Below, piece by piece: positions 1-14,080 of a stretch of 64,000 nt of DNA. The DNA is from Botrytis cinerea B05.10 (taxonomy: Eukaryota > Ascomycota > Leotiomycetes > Helotiales > Sclerotiniaceae). The DNA is taken from contig NC_037312.1 in the NCBI RefSeq assembly GCF_000143535.2, forward strand, positions 2,356,001 to 2,420,000, given 5' to 3'. The notes below the pieces were generated by a model. The model was given only the letters and a program-made list of their open reading frames with translations, made no database searches and was not told the origin of the DNA. Each line of letters begins with the position of its first letter. Within the stretch, counting starts at the first letter, position 1. A program made the position numbers and the translations under genes.

Positions 1-421
1 TTTCTTGTCCTAGCTGTGAAAGAGACTCCGCGGTTCCTAGGGAGGCATGTTCTGACGAAAGTCCTTGGAATCCCTCATCTCGCCATTCTTCCACAATATC
101 CGGGAGTCTATGAGATCTTTTAGGCCTTGCTTCGGTCGGACGATGTCGTCTATCGCTCCATTGAGCCGAGGCCCGAGTCGAATGTGATTGTGTCGAACTC
201 GACGATCGGGATTCCTGACTCGATTGCTGCGATGATTCCAACGAGGAAAACAGCGATCGAGTCCCTTGTGTTCCACTCATTGTCGGTTCTGGCAAATGCT
301 GGGCTTCCCAGGAGCGACGTCTCTGTATGGCTTGGATAGAGTAGTAAATGACCATACCGAATAAAACCATAAATGCCATGAGGGCAATAACTATAACTCC
401 GATAACGTGGTTGGCCTGCAT
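1..421 (-). CDS. C-terminal part of a single-pass membrane protein (cut by left edge)
   Basis: The frame is open from a stop at 440-442 down to the window edge, so the 3' end of the gene is missing. The first Met in this frame is at 421-419. It is preceded by a sequence ending in gcaatgcag, so the segment may instead begin at a splice acceptor and be an internal exon. The protein shows one strong membrane span (VIGVIVIALMAFMVLFGMVI), then a basic stop-transfer patch (QRRRSW). A long polar tail follows, rich in Ser, Thr, Gln and Arg. This implies a short outside part and a cytosolic tail. I do not recognise the family. The absence of stops over about 140 codons and the clear membrane topology are the evidence that it is coding. 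Its upstream exons are not certain; candidates lie at 546-728 and 2438-2638. Confidence 0.55.
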   Translation of the reverse strand, partial: MQANHVIGVIVIALMAFMVLFGMVIYYSIQAIQRRRSWEAQHLPEPTMSGTQGTRSLFSSLESSQQSSQESRSSSSTQSHSTRASAQWSDRRHRPTEARPKRSHRLPDIVEEWRDEGFQGLSSEHASLGTAESLSQLGQE

Positions 422-545
422 TGCATTGAAGTAGTAGGGTTAAAGTTCTCGATTTCCTTGGGCGGAGCTGGGTGTCTTTTAAGTGCTTTCAGTCTTAAGT
501 TCTTGGATGCCGGGTTATTAAGTATGCACTTTTCAATCTCTTCAT

Positions 546-728
546 TTATACATAATTGGTAGATGGGCTCAGATTTGTACATGACAGTAACTTTATTGTC
601 ATGTGGACTATGCTGCCGTATTGATAGATGACTTTTGTGGCGATGGACCTCTCGTCGGTATTGGCTAGTAACCCGGGGACTGATTTCAAGAATGGCCAAG
701 GGTCGTAGAGGCAAGCCGTAGCAAACAC
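546..728 (-). other. Possible upstream exon of the left-edge membrane protein gene
   Basis: A short stop-free stretch reads like protein (it contains LYDPWPFLKSVPGLLAN) and is preceded on its own strand by agatag, a possible splice acceptor. It lacks a true ATG. A GT near its end (before tataaatg) could splice to the acceptor before 418 and keep frame with the membrane-protein tail. No family is recognised. It could equally be a decayed gene fragment. Confidence 0.2.
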
Positions 729-729
729 T

Positions 730-2437
730 ATCTTTCCACTGCTCTTTCTTCCATTAAAATTTAGTCACTATGTGCCATTGCCCGCTCTTGTCTTATTATT
801 CTTACCATGATGTTCGTGTGTATCAGATTGTCAAAAACCAATGTAGGTCCTCGCTAATGTATTGCTGCATCAATGCCATGCTCAAATTATTCGGTATGCT
901 AGTATCTATATGATAGACAGCAGTTTGCAAATCACAAGCGGCTTTCGGCAGCAAGCAGACGTGTCTCTTATTTGCAACTCAAAGGTTCTTTCTACCCTAT
1001 CATCAGTCATTGGAGCCCTGTGTTTTTCTTTTCGGATGCCCAAAATGTCGCTAGATATCAAACTCCCAAACTTGGCCATGCGCTCTGATCTGTTGTGAAC
1101 CCTTTTCTGGTTTAAGTACATACTAAGTATTCAGCGGTGACAAGCTCTGATAGACCAACATCGCAGTTCAGCTAACGCAACTCAAATTTTGCTTAGCTAT
1201 GGGCTCGTATTTATTTGCGTATTCAAGATAATGTAAATATGGTTTGGTTACTGGGCTTTAGGGCAACAGTCTTTCCTAGTTCGACTTCTTGATGCACCTA
1301 GGGTTCCCAACAACCTGGGCTGCAGTACGGCAATCAGAAGCTATCAATTTCTTATTAATCTGGCTAAAAAATAATAATAACTGTTTGAGATGTTTCACTG
1401 CATCTAAAAACTTATTATAGCTCATATCTAGTGGATCTAGGGTAGTTAATTTTGGTTTCCTCGAAAGTACGGGTATCGCAGGCTAGAAGTGTTGGACACT
1501 ACGGGATTTTATCACGGGCGATTTGGAGGGTATCCGGGGAAGTAGATTTTGTGAATTTCTTCCTACCACCCTATTATTTTATTACACATACATGCCTAGG
1601 CGCATCTGATTTTCGGAGTGAATTAGCTATAGGTAGACCGAACCAATTAAAAATTCACTACCACTGGTATGGGTTAGTATCCGCTAGTTCTCGATTCTGA
1701 AACTCAAACGTCAGGAAGACTATATTCAACACTTTTCCCAGCGGACCCAACCACAAAATCCGACACGTCCAGCAATCCAAATTGTCAAAAGATGACAAAA
1801 AATGTCAGTCGTGGGGAAGAGCAGCAAGTGATTGGAAAAGATCCCCTCCCCCCTTTTCTGATACATCAATGAGCGAAATCAACGCTCACGAAAGAAAATG
1901 GAATCACAGGTGAGAAGGCAACTCGGATATGATTCTGACAGTCTTCTCCACCGAAGTGGGAGACATCACGTCAGAATAGTACAAAGCTGGATCCGATGAA
2001 CGGAGAACTACCACGATGATAAACAATCAAGTTTAGAACACGTTGGAAATTCCCAAGAGAGTTGATGTTGGATTGATATTGTAATTGTATGCTATAGTAA
2101 ATAGATATAGCACATGACACACAATCTTCATAGACCAGTTGATGGGGTACTATGATTGGGGACGAGGCCGGTATAGAGAGACGAATTGATGCCGCGTTGT
2201 TTCTCATACCTGGAGCCCTTTGAAGCGATATATCGCTGCAAATTCAATGGCTGTCGGATTGAAGCAACAGAATACTACCCATGGACTGTATTCGCCAAGG
2301 AACAATCCAATTCTGATATCTTAACTAGAATTGGCGTTCGTTGCATGTCAGATAGCAAACAGTTTCTCCTCTCAACGAAAGTGAAGCTCAATAACCGAGG
2401 GCTATAGATAATCACCTTCTCAAACAAGCATGCTATT
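730..2437. other. Intergenic, no supportable gene
   Basis: Reading frames on both strands are short and do not resemble known proteins. A UGUAAAUA-like octamer (a Puf3-type site if transcribed) occurs near 1232 on the plus strand, but nothing shows that it lies in a transcript. Confidence 0.5.
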
Positions 2438-2638
2438 TTACAGTTGCCGGGGTCGCATAGCTTCAGGAGAAGGAACTGGCTGCTGTGGCGGAAGTACTGA
2501 GCATACACTCCGACGAGGAAGTCCGCTACGTGACAAAGTGACGAAACGGGCAACGACAGGAAGAAGGAGGAAAGCGAAAAGAATCACAGGGATAGTGGCG
2601 ACGACAAAAGCAATTAGTTGGTTTCTCAGTATTATCAT
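2438..2638 (-). CDS. Small hydrophobic ORF, possibly a first exon
   Basis: An ATG opens a 66-codon frame whose N-terminus is a strong membrane span or signal anchor (LIAFVVATIPVILFAFLLLP), followed by a basic and proline-rich tail. It could be a genuine small membrane protein, or the first exon of the gene whose end is cut at the left edge, 2 kb downstream on the same strand. A GT just before the stop (aactgtaaaat) could be a donor. No homology is recognised, so this rests only on composition and topology. Confidence 0.25.
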   Translation of the reverse strand: MIILRNQLIAFVVATIPVILFAFLLLPVVARFVTLSRSGLPRRSVCSVLPPQQPVPSPEAMRPRQL

Positions 2639-2699
2639 TCTAGCGAGTGGAGTGCATTTGACACTCCAGATTGCAGCTCACAAAGAAGATATAGTGAAC

Positions 2700-5600
2700 T
2701 CAGTTCAAAAATCCAATTCTCTTCAACCATTCAATCCTCTCAAATGATGTCGATACTCGATCAAAACACCCTACTTATTAATCCCAAACATTGAAAATCC
2801 CCAAACCAGACTTTAAAACTCGACACAGAAATTTCCCGGCTATTCAGCGTATTGTAGACTCCATTACTTTGGCTCGACTACGTTTTCTCTTGTCCCTTTC
2901 TTTGGGAAAGGGGGAGGGGTCATAATTTATATACCCCCACCTCTCGAGTAGACAAGGGAGGATTCGAAAGTCAAAGATATTGGAGCAAAAAGATAACTCA
3001 GGAAACCGAAAAGGAAATTGACGATTGAGAATCAAGAAATCGAATATAGAAAGTACCTAACCGAGATAACGAGACGACACAACGAACCCGACACCCAGGA
3101 ATTCAAGCGAAGAAGAAGAGACGTCTTGGATGATGGGGTGAATATATGAATATATAGGGGAGTAGATCGAGTGAACCTAACAATCTGCATGGGGGTAACA
3201 AAAAGAAAGATCGTCACAGGGGAAGGAAGATACAAGATACCTCGGACGTTTGAGAAGAGTGACGAAAAGATTTATATTCCCCCCCCTGCTCCCCATCTGG
3301 GCAACAGCGGAGTAGACCAACTAACTTTGGCACCTCAGCCGCCATACGAAAATCTATCGAAACTCTCAAAAGGAAGCAGTGCCAAAACCTCAGAGATTCG
3401 ATGCAACATGTCTATCTTTCTACAAAAGCGCCCCCCCTCCGTGCTTCACCCCCAGCACTCTACGTACATCTACCACCGCAAATACAGCCGCGCAATTATA
3501 TGGAATGTTCTACCCGTATCATATCTTATCACAACTCTCCTCATCCCAAATACCCTACATCCTACATCCTAAATCCTACATCATTGCCCCAATTTCCCAA
3601 ACAGGAGTCTCGTGTCTCGATCCCCTCACCTTTCGCGAGCCTCGACTCAATCCAGATATCCTGCCATATATGCACCCATATAATCTCGATCACAGCACAT
3701 GTCACTGCACACTCAGTTCACCAAGGCCAAGCCACAATTCATTTTTTATAGGAATGATAGATTGTTGGATTAAGTAAACGTCTGCTCGAGACAGACATGT
3801 GTATTGAGAACGCATCCAATGCGCCAATGTCTAACTACTTCTTGAGTCTACCAGAATGATATGAAGTTTGAACCAAAACCTTTCCTTGCCCGGTCTCTCG
3901 TCCTTCTCGTGCATTATAATATGGTGAGAGTATTAATGGACACGATTTGTTCTTCCCGAGATGTGTAACATAGAGATGTATAGGGGGTGCGCATAGAGGT
4001 GGTATATACTCTCATCCCATCTCCTCGTAGACGAATCCCCTTCAAAACATCACCCACAATGGGAAAATTCTAGATGCAACTTCTTACCTCCCTACATGTG
4101 TATACTATAGTACACGGTCATTATGATGAACACCATCGTGCCGAAAGCCCCAAAAATGTTAAGTGCAAAAGTGAACACAATTTCACAGCCACGCCATTAA
4201 AGGGTGATAACATTGAGGGTTTGCTCGCATATCTGAAGATGCACTCAGGGGTGCAAATTGCGGTAGTCTTGGCCAATAGTGTCCCCATACGATGCCTTAC
4301 TTGCTATGTATGCACTCTAACAGAAGAGTTTTCTTCTAATATCAATACCAAAGGGTATGGCGGAAACGAAGCTATTCTTTCCTGATATTCCTCGAAACAA
4401 CAGCGGTCAAGCAAATCCATGGAATACTCAAGGGTATTGACTCGCGACTCGCGACTCGCGGCTCACCCTCATCTTCGTCATGAACCCCATTATATTCTCA
4501 CGATGGCAAGAAACGTCGCACCGCACACTCGTGCCAAAGGCATTCTCCTATCTCCTGAATGACCTCGTACTTTGCATATGTGGAGCCGACATGTTTGCTT
4601 TTGTTGTCTCTTATTGTCATCTGATAAGTAACCGAGCAAGCTGCAAGCGAGCAAGTAGCTATGTCTGCATTCAGGGAGCAGGACATATCGCAAACAAGGG
4701 TTCAAATTTCCAATGCAAACAATCAAACGAGCAATGGGTACGTATGTATGTATGACTCGACCCCTCTCAAGCATCTATGCAAAAAATCATTTACCCGAGC
4801 CCAACATTTGATTCTCTTTCGACTGGAAGAAGGTCGTTTCCAATTAAAACAATTCGCCAATGTTATGATTCGAGAATCAGGGGGGAGATAGCAGAAGAAT
4901 TGGCACCCACTCCACTTGTATGGATCTCTGCAGTTCCGTATGGAATCTGGATGCAACTCATCCGTGGCGAGGGTGCAGGAATGCCCAACATGTAAGGATT
5001 CCTGACTCGTACTTTTATGCCGACGATCACATGTTCATCCCTGGCATATCCTGCATATTCAGTATTTTCCATATTCACACACAGCGCATTTGCGACAGAA
5101 ATTGGCGGCTCGCACTTCCTTTTCCTTCTGTTCATCCCTGTCTCAACACCATCGTGAAGAGTTTTTGATGAGACAGGAAGTGCCATTAGGGGCTGATGTG
5201 ATAAGAAGTGGAAATCGCTTTCAATCACAATATCAAAATTCAAATTCGATGCAATTCCGAAATCTTGAACAGCTTAATTCTGAAGGCTCTTGAACCAATA
5301 CAGATGGAAACTGTCATTTCGGTCTTCCCGCTTAAAATCTGATCTAATCTTCGAAGCCTTTGAATTAGTGAAAGTCTATGGTACGTGCATACCCCGTGTT
5401 TCAATCTCTTTCAATAATTTAAGGGTGTTGAGCTGAACTATGTGTTGTTCGATGCACAGGCATTTGCGGAATGTTGGTGACGACTAGTGATTTCATAGAG
5501 AAAGGAGCTCAGACCTGCCCTTTAGATCAGACCGAATAGCAGATGCACATCGATTTTGCATTGGTGCTAAAACGTAAGGTTATTCGTACATCCAGGCTGA

Positions 5601-8600
5601 TGACGTTGAATTCTCAAAAGTCTTTGTGATTCACCTTGCAGTCCTGGGTCATTGAGAAGAAGATCGGTCGAAGGCGTCTACGTGTGGACAAACTATTGCC
5701 CCGTAGGCAATACATATGGGATTGCATGTTTGTGAGGGTTAGCATCTGCATAAGAGACTCTATTCGGGTCAGTTTGCGAAAGATGGAGATTACCAGAACA
5801 TCCATTTTTATTTTCAAAATATCCATCTGCATTCATTTCGGAAGCGATGCTGGCTGCCAGACCCTGCTTTTTCGTAGTGCTCAAGTCTGCGTCTCTTTTG
5901 ACCTCTACGACTAATATTGCCGCGAGCGGGAATGATGCAGATCTCATAGTGCGAGGACTAGAACTTCTGCCAAGGACCGGAAGGAGATGGCTCCGTTCGG
6001 TAGATCTATAACACTCTACATGTTATTATGTGTACACAGAAAGATTTGTCGCGGGTTGCAGGACAGAGAATAGGACCACTCCACTATTTACTCGAAATAG
6101 TCTGGTACTCTTGAAGAAGGCGAGGGAGAGAGAAAGGCACCAAGATTGCTTGCAGTGCACGGTCGGTGTTCGTACTTTTGCGTGAAGTATAAATTGAATT
6201 CATGTACGTAGTAGCATGGGGTAGGCAATATTCACGCGTCGTCTAATCACTTGGTAAGGTGTGAATGAAGTAATGCAATATTGAATTTTTTGCACAGATT
6301 ATTTTGGTGTAACCCATGTCGGTGGCTGAAGCGATACATAACAGAATTAGGAAGGAGGTGCGTCCACACAGATAGAAACCGATGGGAGATTTCACAAAAA
6401 GTATACACTCCTTTTGCTTCTGTGCCGCGTCTGATACGGCGTAGTCAATATAACGAATGAGGGGTCCAGTTTAAGTCCTTTAAAGAAACGGAGTGGGGGA
6501 AGACACGGGAACTATTCGATTAAAGCCTTGATCATACAAGACCTAGACTCGACTCGAATTAGAGTCTTCGGCGGTGATGTGATGCTTGGAGATGATTAGA
6601 GGGGGGTTGACTTTATAGTTCCTGACTAAAAACACTGGTGAATTTGAGCGAGATATGTTACGCAGTCCCGCTTCAGCATGGGGGAGGGGAGGGGGGGGTA
6701 GACTGTGTGAATCTATCAGTGTTGCATTTTTAACATGTAGAAAACTGACTGGTGATTCTAAAATACAACCCCTTTCATTGACAATGGCCGTTGCCTAGAC
6801 TTGGTTGTGACTCGTGAGAATCAAAGTATTGAGTAGATGTTGGCCATGGGGGATGGCGGGCAGTGCTGCCGGCTGCGAGCGGATATAGACGTGTCGCATT
6901 GTATTGTCAACAAATCACCTCGGAAGGTATTGCAAAAACAGTTTGAGGGGCTTGAGCCGACGAGGAATCATGTCGAATCATCACGGGCGGCTTGTTCCCA
7001 TTGAGGTATTCTGCATGATTGTTGAGAGCGTATCGACCTCGCATGACTAGCTAAAAGAGAATCCTATGTAGATACAATCTTCGGACGAGAGTCTACATTT
7101 GGATGGCCATGTACGAAAGAAGAAGAAAATGGAATGATTTCATTTGATCTGATCCTCAAATCATCCTATTGTGTTAGTAATCATGAGAAAAAATAAACCA
7201 TGTCGTACCCGTATTAAGAAATCCACTTGTTGAATGGTCCCGCACTCAGCGGAACGAAGGGACAGACAGATTGGACTGAGTCTGGAAAGCGGCAGCTACG
7301 ACATGACAGGGGAACTATTCGAGTCCATTTCTCATGTATGCAAGACGATGTACAGGGTAACATCGACACTAAACCTTGTGATGCCGTATACCTTGCTCTC
7401 TATTTTGCCACCTAAACATGAATCGAGTCAAGAGCTAAACTTTATTTACGAGCGTATACGAAGAAAGGAAAGTCACAGAACTCACAGACTCGCAAGCAGG
7501 CTCGAGGCGGGCTATCTCCAGTTCCATATGGGCGACTCCAGAATTCAGATGGATAAAAGTGTGTACCGAGTAGACAGATGTATGTAAGTAGGCAAGTGTG
7601 TATGTATGCATGTGCATTGTGCACACTGCACCATCTCTACAATCTCTACAATCTATCTACATACACACTTTTCCTTCCATGTTCGATGGCTAGTCCATAA
7701 CGATCGAGAGCATGTACTTTGAACTTGAAGCAAGCAAGTCTGATTATTTCGTGCAGTTCTGAACAACGCTATGGCTTCCTCTTCTTGGTTCCATGGAGAT
7801 GTTTTTGGATATTGACATGCTTTGATTGGCAATTGAAGTTACAATCATGTAACACAAACTGAGATAGGGATTTGTATGGAATATAGGGAGAAGATTTCCC
7901 GGTCGTTTTACGTACTGTATCATCATTCTCGCCGAAGAAAGATTTGTTACATGGGGGAAGGACTTGGCCAGATCAATGATCAATCAAGTTCAGTCAATGT
8001 TTAATATTTAATGTTTAATGTCCAATGTTCAATATTCTATGTTCAGACCAATTCAGGCATTGAGACAATTTGAGAGAGGCATGGCATGGTATTGGCATAA
8101 AGCGTGGTCTTGTCTTGAGTCTTGACACCGAGCTCTTCCTCGGCCTACATGTAGGGATTGAGCAAACTGAACACTGAACTCATGCGTTTTCAATTCCAAA
8201 TCCTGGATCCATTTGCTCCATTCTTTGAGAAAAAGAAAAATCAAGATTTGGGGGCGAAATGATTGGGTGATATGGTTTTCGTGATCCCCCCCCCATACAG
8301 TACTCGTAGTCCGAGAAATGGAGATTGTATGTGCGTGCTTCAAGCCTTCCAGGGATTCCTGTGATTCTCATATCAATTTGTTTCGTCAACATATACGAGG
8401 ATCTCAAAAGGGACAGGAAATGAAATGTAAAAGATGAGTGGGAGTGGATTTCCGTGTCGCACACACCTGCTTGCAAAAACCGCAGAAAAGTTAATCATGG
8501 ATCGATGATCGTGGCACACATTATTCATAGAGGGATAGGATGATGGATCACTGAATACAACTCCTTTTATCCAAACGTGCAGTGAAAATTGGAGAAATAT

Positions 8601-10050
8601 GATGTATCATATTTTCGTAAACCATCCCAGTCTTGGAGGCGTTAGGTGTCTCTTATTGTCCTTGCTGCTGCTGGCTGCTCTTGTTCTTGCTGTTGTAGTA
8701 TGAACAAATTATTCAAGAGACTTCGTTGATAATTTGATAGTTTGATATCCATTGAGTTTGCTGCTAAATGTTCTGATATCAAAACAAGTCACCACTAGAT
8801 CGCCCCTAAATGGCGATCTATCTAGTCTCATCTTCCCCTGGTTCTTTGGGTAAAATAGGCGTCGCCCTTGAGAAATGATGCTTTTCCCAGAATTCCCATA
8901 ATCCCATTTTTATCTCTTACTAAGTCGCTTCCACCACTCACAGACGCGGATAGTAGACAATCAAACCAAAGGCCTGCTAATGGATTCCCATGACCGTTAT
9001 GTCGGGAGCTGCTACTGCGGGTGAACGATTTTAGTTAACACAAAGCCACGACTTAAGTGCACAACACTATGATTTCAGTACCATAAAAATGCTTATCTGA
9101 GAACTAAGATCTGGAATATCTCAAGGTTCAATCTGAACGACATGTCTTCAAGATCCCTTCAATGCCATGTATATGTTCTGCCCAAAGCCGTGTGAAATGT
9201 TCGATTCAGTCCCGGAAGTTAGCTACGACGAGGAATTTCCCTCGCACCGCTCATTACTCTCCCACTTTTGCGTACTGCGCCCTTTCAGCCACACACATCT
9301 CACCGAGTGAGGAAAGCTGCAGGCGCAGAACCGCATATCACATATTCTATCCTCACGCATCCTTGCTAAAGTAACGGCAGATGTGAGATAGATGTTGCTT
9401 TGCATCTGTAGGTTTGGGACATTGTGACCTGGTGGTATTCAATGTCCGCTCTTCCGAGAAATACATTCAACGATGGGTGGGTGGATGTGCAATCTGTTTC
9501 TCCTCTTTCGGTCGGATGTCGCGAGTATAGAGTACCACAAGATAGTGGAACCGAAGGGTAAAGATATTTCTCGTTTGCGACCACTTGCTGCTCTTCAAAG
9601 TCGAAGGATTGCACATTCATGATTCATCCTTGGTAATCCACGCTGCTCACTCCGTTTCTAGATCCTGTCGGCGGAAGCCACGGGCATTTTTTTCTATTGT
9701 TTGGCTGGGCACATCCAAATTGATCATCTTTTAATCATCTTAGAAGACGAATTATGGGACAAGAGTGGAGATGAAAAATTGTAAAGAGGGGAAGGGAGCG
9801 GAACAGCAGGGGAGTGTGCGGACATAGAGCTTGAAAGTGGGCAATTCCCCATGTGTGTTTGTAGGTCAGCTGAGAAAGGTGGGAAAAAAAAGTGATATGG
9901 AGTGACATTATTGTTTTGCAACGTTCGCAAAATCGTAATCCGCTTCGATTTGTCTTCACAGCATCTTGATCCGATGATAACTTCAATCTCGGCAAGCTGA
10001 AGTGGCCACCCCGAAGCAGGATCAAAATGCAAAGTGATTCATCGTGAACT
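2700..10050. other. Gene-poor intergenic region
   Basis: About 7 kb in which every frame is broken by frequent stops; the best frames are 90-130 codons and show no family motif. Scattered features are a G-rich run at 6680-6702, a short 7-bp repeat of actcgcg at 4440-4460 and AT-rich near-repeats at 8000-8040. No transposase, reverse transcriptase or terminal repeat was recognised. The region may hold untranslated transcripts, but the sequence gives no proof. Confidence 0.5.
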
Positions 10051-10053
10051 CAC

Positions 10054-10225
10054 CCGTGTCGGCCAATAAGGTACGCCGTTAATTTGTGAAGGGGAGGAGG
10101 ACAAACAGTTATTCCAACGAATCCAATAAACCCCCGAAATCTCTGATATGACAGAAAACGAGCACGAATCAGCCAGAGGAGGAGACAATAGCCAGCGGCG
10201 GCAAGAAGAGAGCAAACGTAGATAT
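10054..10225 (-). other. Possible membrane-protein exon or gene relic
   Basis: A 172-nt stop-free stretch on the minus strand starts after an AG (gacag) and ends at a good donor (gtgagt). It reads as a hydrophobic segment (YVCSLLAAAGYCLLLWLIRA) followed by basic and aromatic residues. The adjacent minus-strand sequence at 9860-10030 is also partly protein-like but lies in a different frame. I cannot assemble a complete gene here. It may be a relic or a gene with several short exons. Confidence 0.18.
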
Positions 10226-10299
10226 CTGTCAAATTCCTGCACGTTGGTTACGTAGACAAACGAAACCGAGCACAATCACATATCACATGCCAACTGGGG

Positions 10300-13200
10300 A
10301 TGGAGAGAAAAAGAAGGTTCGCTTCGCTTCAGTGCAGCGACATCCTTCAACGAGTAGGCTATGTGATACCCAGATGAAAGTCAATCCGCAATCGGGTATG
10401 GATTAGACACCAATCTTTTAAAGTTTTTTTGTAATTGAGTGGGATGACAACTCATCCACAAACCGCAACCCAACCCCCCCTTCATTGTATTGTCCAAACG
10501 AAAAGCGAGAAACGAAAAGTTGACAGGAAGGGCTATTCTGGTACCAAGAGATTTTGAGAATTATACATGTCGAATGCAACGATATCAGATACATCTTGCC
10601 TTTTTGACCATTCGTAGATGAATCCAATCGATCATGTACAGTATCAGCGACGCGCACCAGCTGCATGTAGCTGTTGTTTGTAAACTTTCTCCCTTGCCAT
10701 CATCCCATTATCGCATCGTCACAACATGCTCAATCGTACCATGATCAAATTTTAGAAACGGCCTACGGTTTTCTCGTTTTAAGGCCCATAGTGTATGATC
10801 CTATTCAATACTTCCTTTACCTCAAGGCTTAGCTTGCCAATATTGGCAATTTGAAAGCTACGGAGTATTCATCCAGAAGATTCCCCATCCTTCCTTCGAG
10901 AAACGTGGACCCCCTGGTTGAACTTTGAGTGAGGAATGGTTAAAAGGAGCATGTCACCGACTGACGTCCATGAGTCTTCGATCCTAGTCTCTTCCTAGTT
11001 CATATCTCCCGCGAAATCTGGCCGACCGCTGGCTACACTGATTGGCATGTATGATTCGTTCTATTCGTTACATTTCCATCCTTGGCACACACACCCTTCC
11101 TATGTTCTGACGCTAAGAGCACGCATGTTCAGGGTTGACACCCATCTTTCAGCCCAGGCATTCCAAAACAATCTCACTAGAACACCAATTTCCTTCTAAA
11201 CATTCGTGCGAGTAACCTTTTTGACCGACTCGAAGTAGATCAAACATCCTCTAACGCTTTCCTGATTCTTTTGGTTCACTCTTACTCCAGACCCTTATTT
11301 ACCTCCCTAGCTCCCTTCTCCCTAGCTTTTTCATTAGCACATACCGAGAGACAACAACTCGGGGGCAGTCGACAGTGAAGAAAGAAATTGTTGAACGCAA
11401 AGCAGGGCCATTACGCCGCACGCACGTCAGTAGTCTCCCACCCACTCCACTCTCGCCATCCATGGATTGTCTAGCACTACTGTACTGTATTGCTTGTGCC
11501 CTGTTATCACGATAGACGAACTTATCAAACTAACTAAAGCATCTACTAGACTTGGATTAGAGTAGCAAGATTTGTTAATAGTTGAAACGAAGCGCGCGAT
11601 AGTCGTTCGTTAGAAACAAACGCCCAATCCAAGTAAGTACTGGGTTTAGCTCTGGCATTATTGCCCAGACTAATCCCCCCCCAGAGAACCCCAAATCATA
11701 GTCGTTTCCCGCACGTCTGGGTCGCCTACACAAGCGTTGTTCAATCATCCCCGTCAACACTACCGCCACACCATCGGCATACGCAGTGCCGCACCCATAG
11801 GAAACCTTCGAGATTGATAACTTTGAACTCATCTATTCCTAAAACGACGTAAGTTATACCAAAGCTTTGTATCGAATTGTCAATTGACATCACGTGTACA
11901 AGTATTGATCTTAAGACGACTTTCTTATCATTCCCCGTCAACGCGTCGCATTTGTGCAGGGGCTTGCTACGGAATCCATCCGAGGCTTTGATATCTCTCT
12001 CTGCGCTAGTCACTGTAAGTTAGCTTCCATCACTAGACAATATTCCCATGGGAATATCAACAATGACATCGATATCAAATATCAATCAATATCAAAGACT
12101 TTTTGAAGCTTTGAAACTTCAAATCTCTGTATCAGGAGAAGATTTTGGATCTCTTTCGTAAAGCGTGCATTTGCGCCTTATGCGCATCTGCTTCACGCAA
12201 TTTTAATTGATTCATACTGACAGATATAAGTTGTCCAAGATTAATCATTTTTGCGGGCCCAACAGACGGGATTTATCCAGTCTTCGCCTCCCTCTGCCAC
12301 CAAGCAACAAATATCCATCACAACAAATCCATCAAAGCATTGTGAATAGACACAATTTCAATCCTCTATTTACGAAGATACAAACTAGAGGACTGCGACG
12401 AAATCAAACTTCTATCGTACTTCTATCCCTCGATTCCCTTTCGAGAATTGTTTATTGACACAAAAGAGGGCACGACGCGTCGTGGGTAGTTTCTGCCACT
12501 TGCTAGCCCAGACATTTAGGGGATATCAACTGGGTAGAATAACCGTAATCGTACGAATTTCTTCAGATCATCCAACTAACCACTCACACCAAGATCCTTC
12601 AGGGTATTTGTGGTCGGGCAGACGCTATAACTTCCCTCGATACCATACCAATCACGACCCAAACCCGTATACTACAAACGGCAGTATCAACAGAAACGAT
12701 TCTCCATTAGGAAGAGCTACAGTACAAGTCTCCTGTCATTACTTGTCCTATCTCCACCACTTTGGAGACAAAGATCGGACGGACAAAACCATTACACGAA
12801 ACGCCAAAATAGTAATAATAGGGGTATCAAGTCGAAGGGTATCAGTCATATACGTTCATTCAACCCAAGGGAGGGCAGTTTTAAGTACATCTTCGTTCCT
12901 TCAGTGAATTGCAAAGAAAAAAAAAGGAGAAACGAAGAAGGATTGTCCGTATTGTCAAGCAGACTCTCAGATTCTTCCCCTCTCGAGACCACGAGACGTG
13001 ACGGCAGTTCTTGTTACCTCCAGACATCCGTGAGATTCCGAATTCAATTCCAAGCGTCGTCATAAGTATTTGTAATACTACGAAATCGGCATTCCCCTCT
13101 CAGCAAAACGGCAAAAAGACAAAAAGGGTTCTGGACTTTCCTCTGCATCATCACATCGAAAGGTTGAAACGCGCCCCTACTCCACTGTGACCGGGATAAT

Positions 13201-14080
13201 AGGAATTGTGAAGAGAAGTGGGTTTGTGAACAGACCTAGATTCTCGCTCCGTAGAAGTCATCGAAATTAAGGTTTAGCAACTCTCAATCATAGGAATTAG
13301 ACATTTATTGCCGTGACGAGACATCTTCACATCGTGTCATCGTCACATAGACACTTTCGCAGGGAATTTCTGGCAGTGAGAATAAGAGTTGCAAAGAGAT
13401 CTACACAGCTTCCTGTCCAAGACTTCTTAGACTGGACACTAAAGGTAATTTTGACGCACTTCAACTGTATCCCGGCGATTATCAGCTGATGGAGGATTCC
13501 CCATACAGGCATAGTGCATACACGATTCAGTCCCAGCGAGATCCAAGATTGCCAGGTTGGCCATCTATTGCGAAACGGGCGTGCAACGATTGTTTACCAC
13601 TGCCAGACTACCCTATCTATCCATCATCCTCAACGGCGTATCCTGCTACCTAGGGCTTACGGTCAATTGCACCGAACGATCGTTCTCTTCGGTCGATAAA
13701 CTTTTGTGTCAAACTTCACTAGCAGATAGCAAACAAGTTACTCGTACCTACTCCAGTCTTCCGTCTCCCCAACGCAACCACTTGGACACTAGTTCATCAT
13801 TCGAAAGCCAAGGAATCATCATCTTGCTTACTCATTCGTCACTTGTGGCATCGCGAACAAGGCATTCAGAGCCCTCGGCCCATAACACCTTTTTTTGTTT
13901 CTTTGACTTGGAAAAGAGAGAAAGAAAGTTTTCCGAACCCCACATCCGCTATCCCAAACCAAGCATACCGAGAACTCGCATTCTTTCCCATTGCCAATTG
14001 TCCAAAATACCATCTTGCACTGCACCATTCTGATCCAGCACGCTCTTGGAGCCAAGTAAAACTGGGCCTGGCGATTTTAT
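10300..14080. other. Intergenic, no supportable gene
   Basis: Only short frames occur, the longest about 150 codons at 12455-12907 on the plus strand, with composition unlike a conserved protein and no recognisable motif. Part of this could belong to the far upstream control region of CON7. Confidence 0.45.

Noticed and set aside
4670..4720. tRNA-like B box (gggttcaaatttcc)
   Set aside because: The last bases do not match the consensus and no A box or acceptor stem pairs around it.
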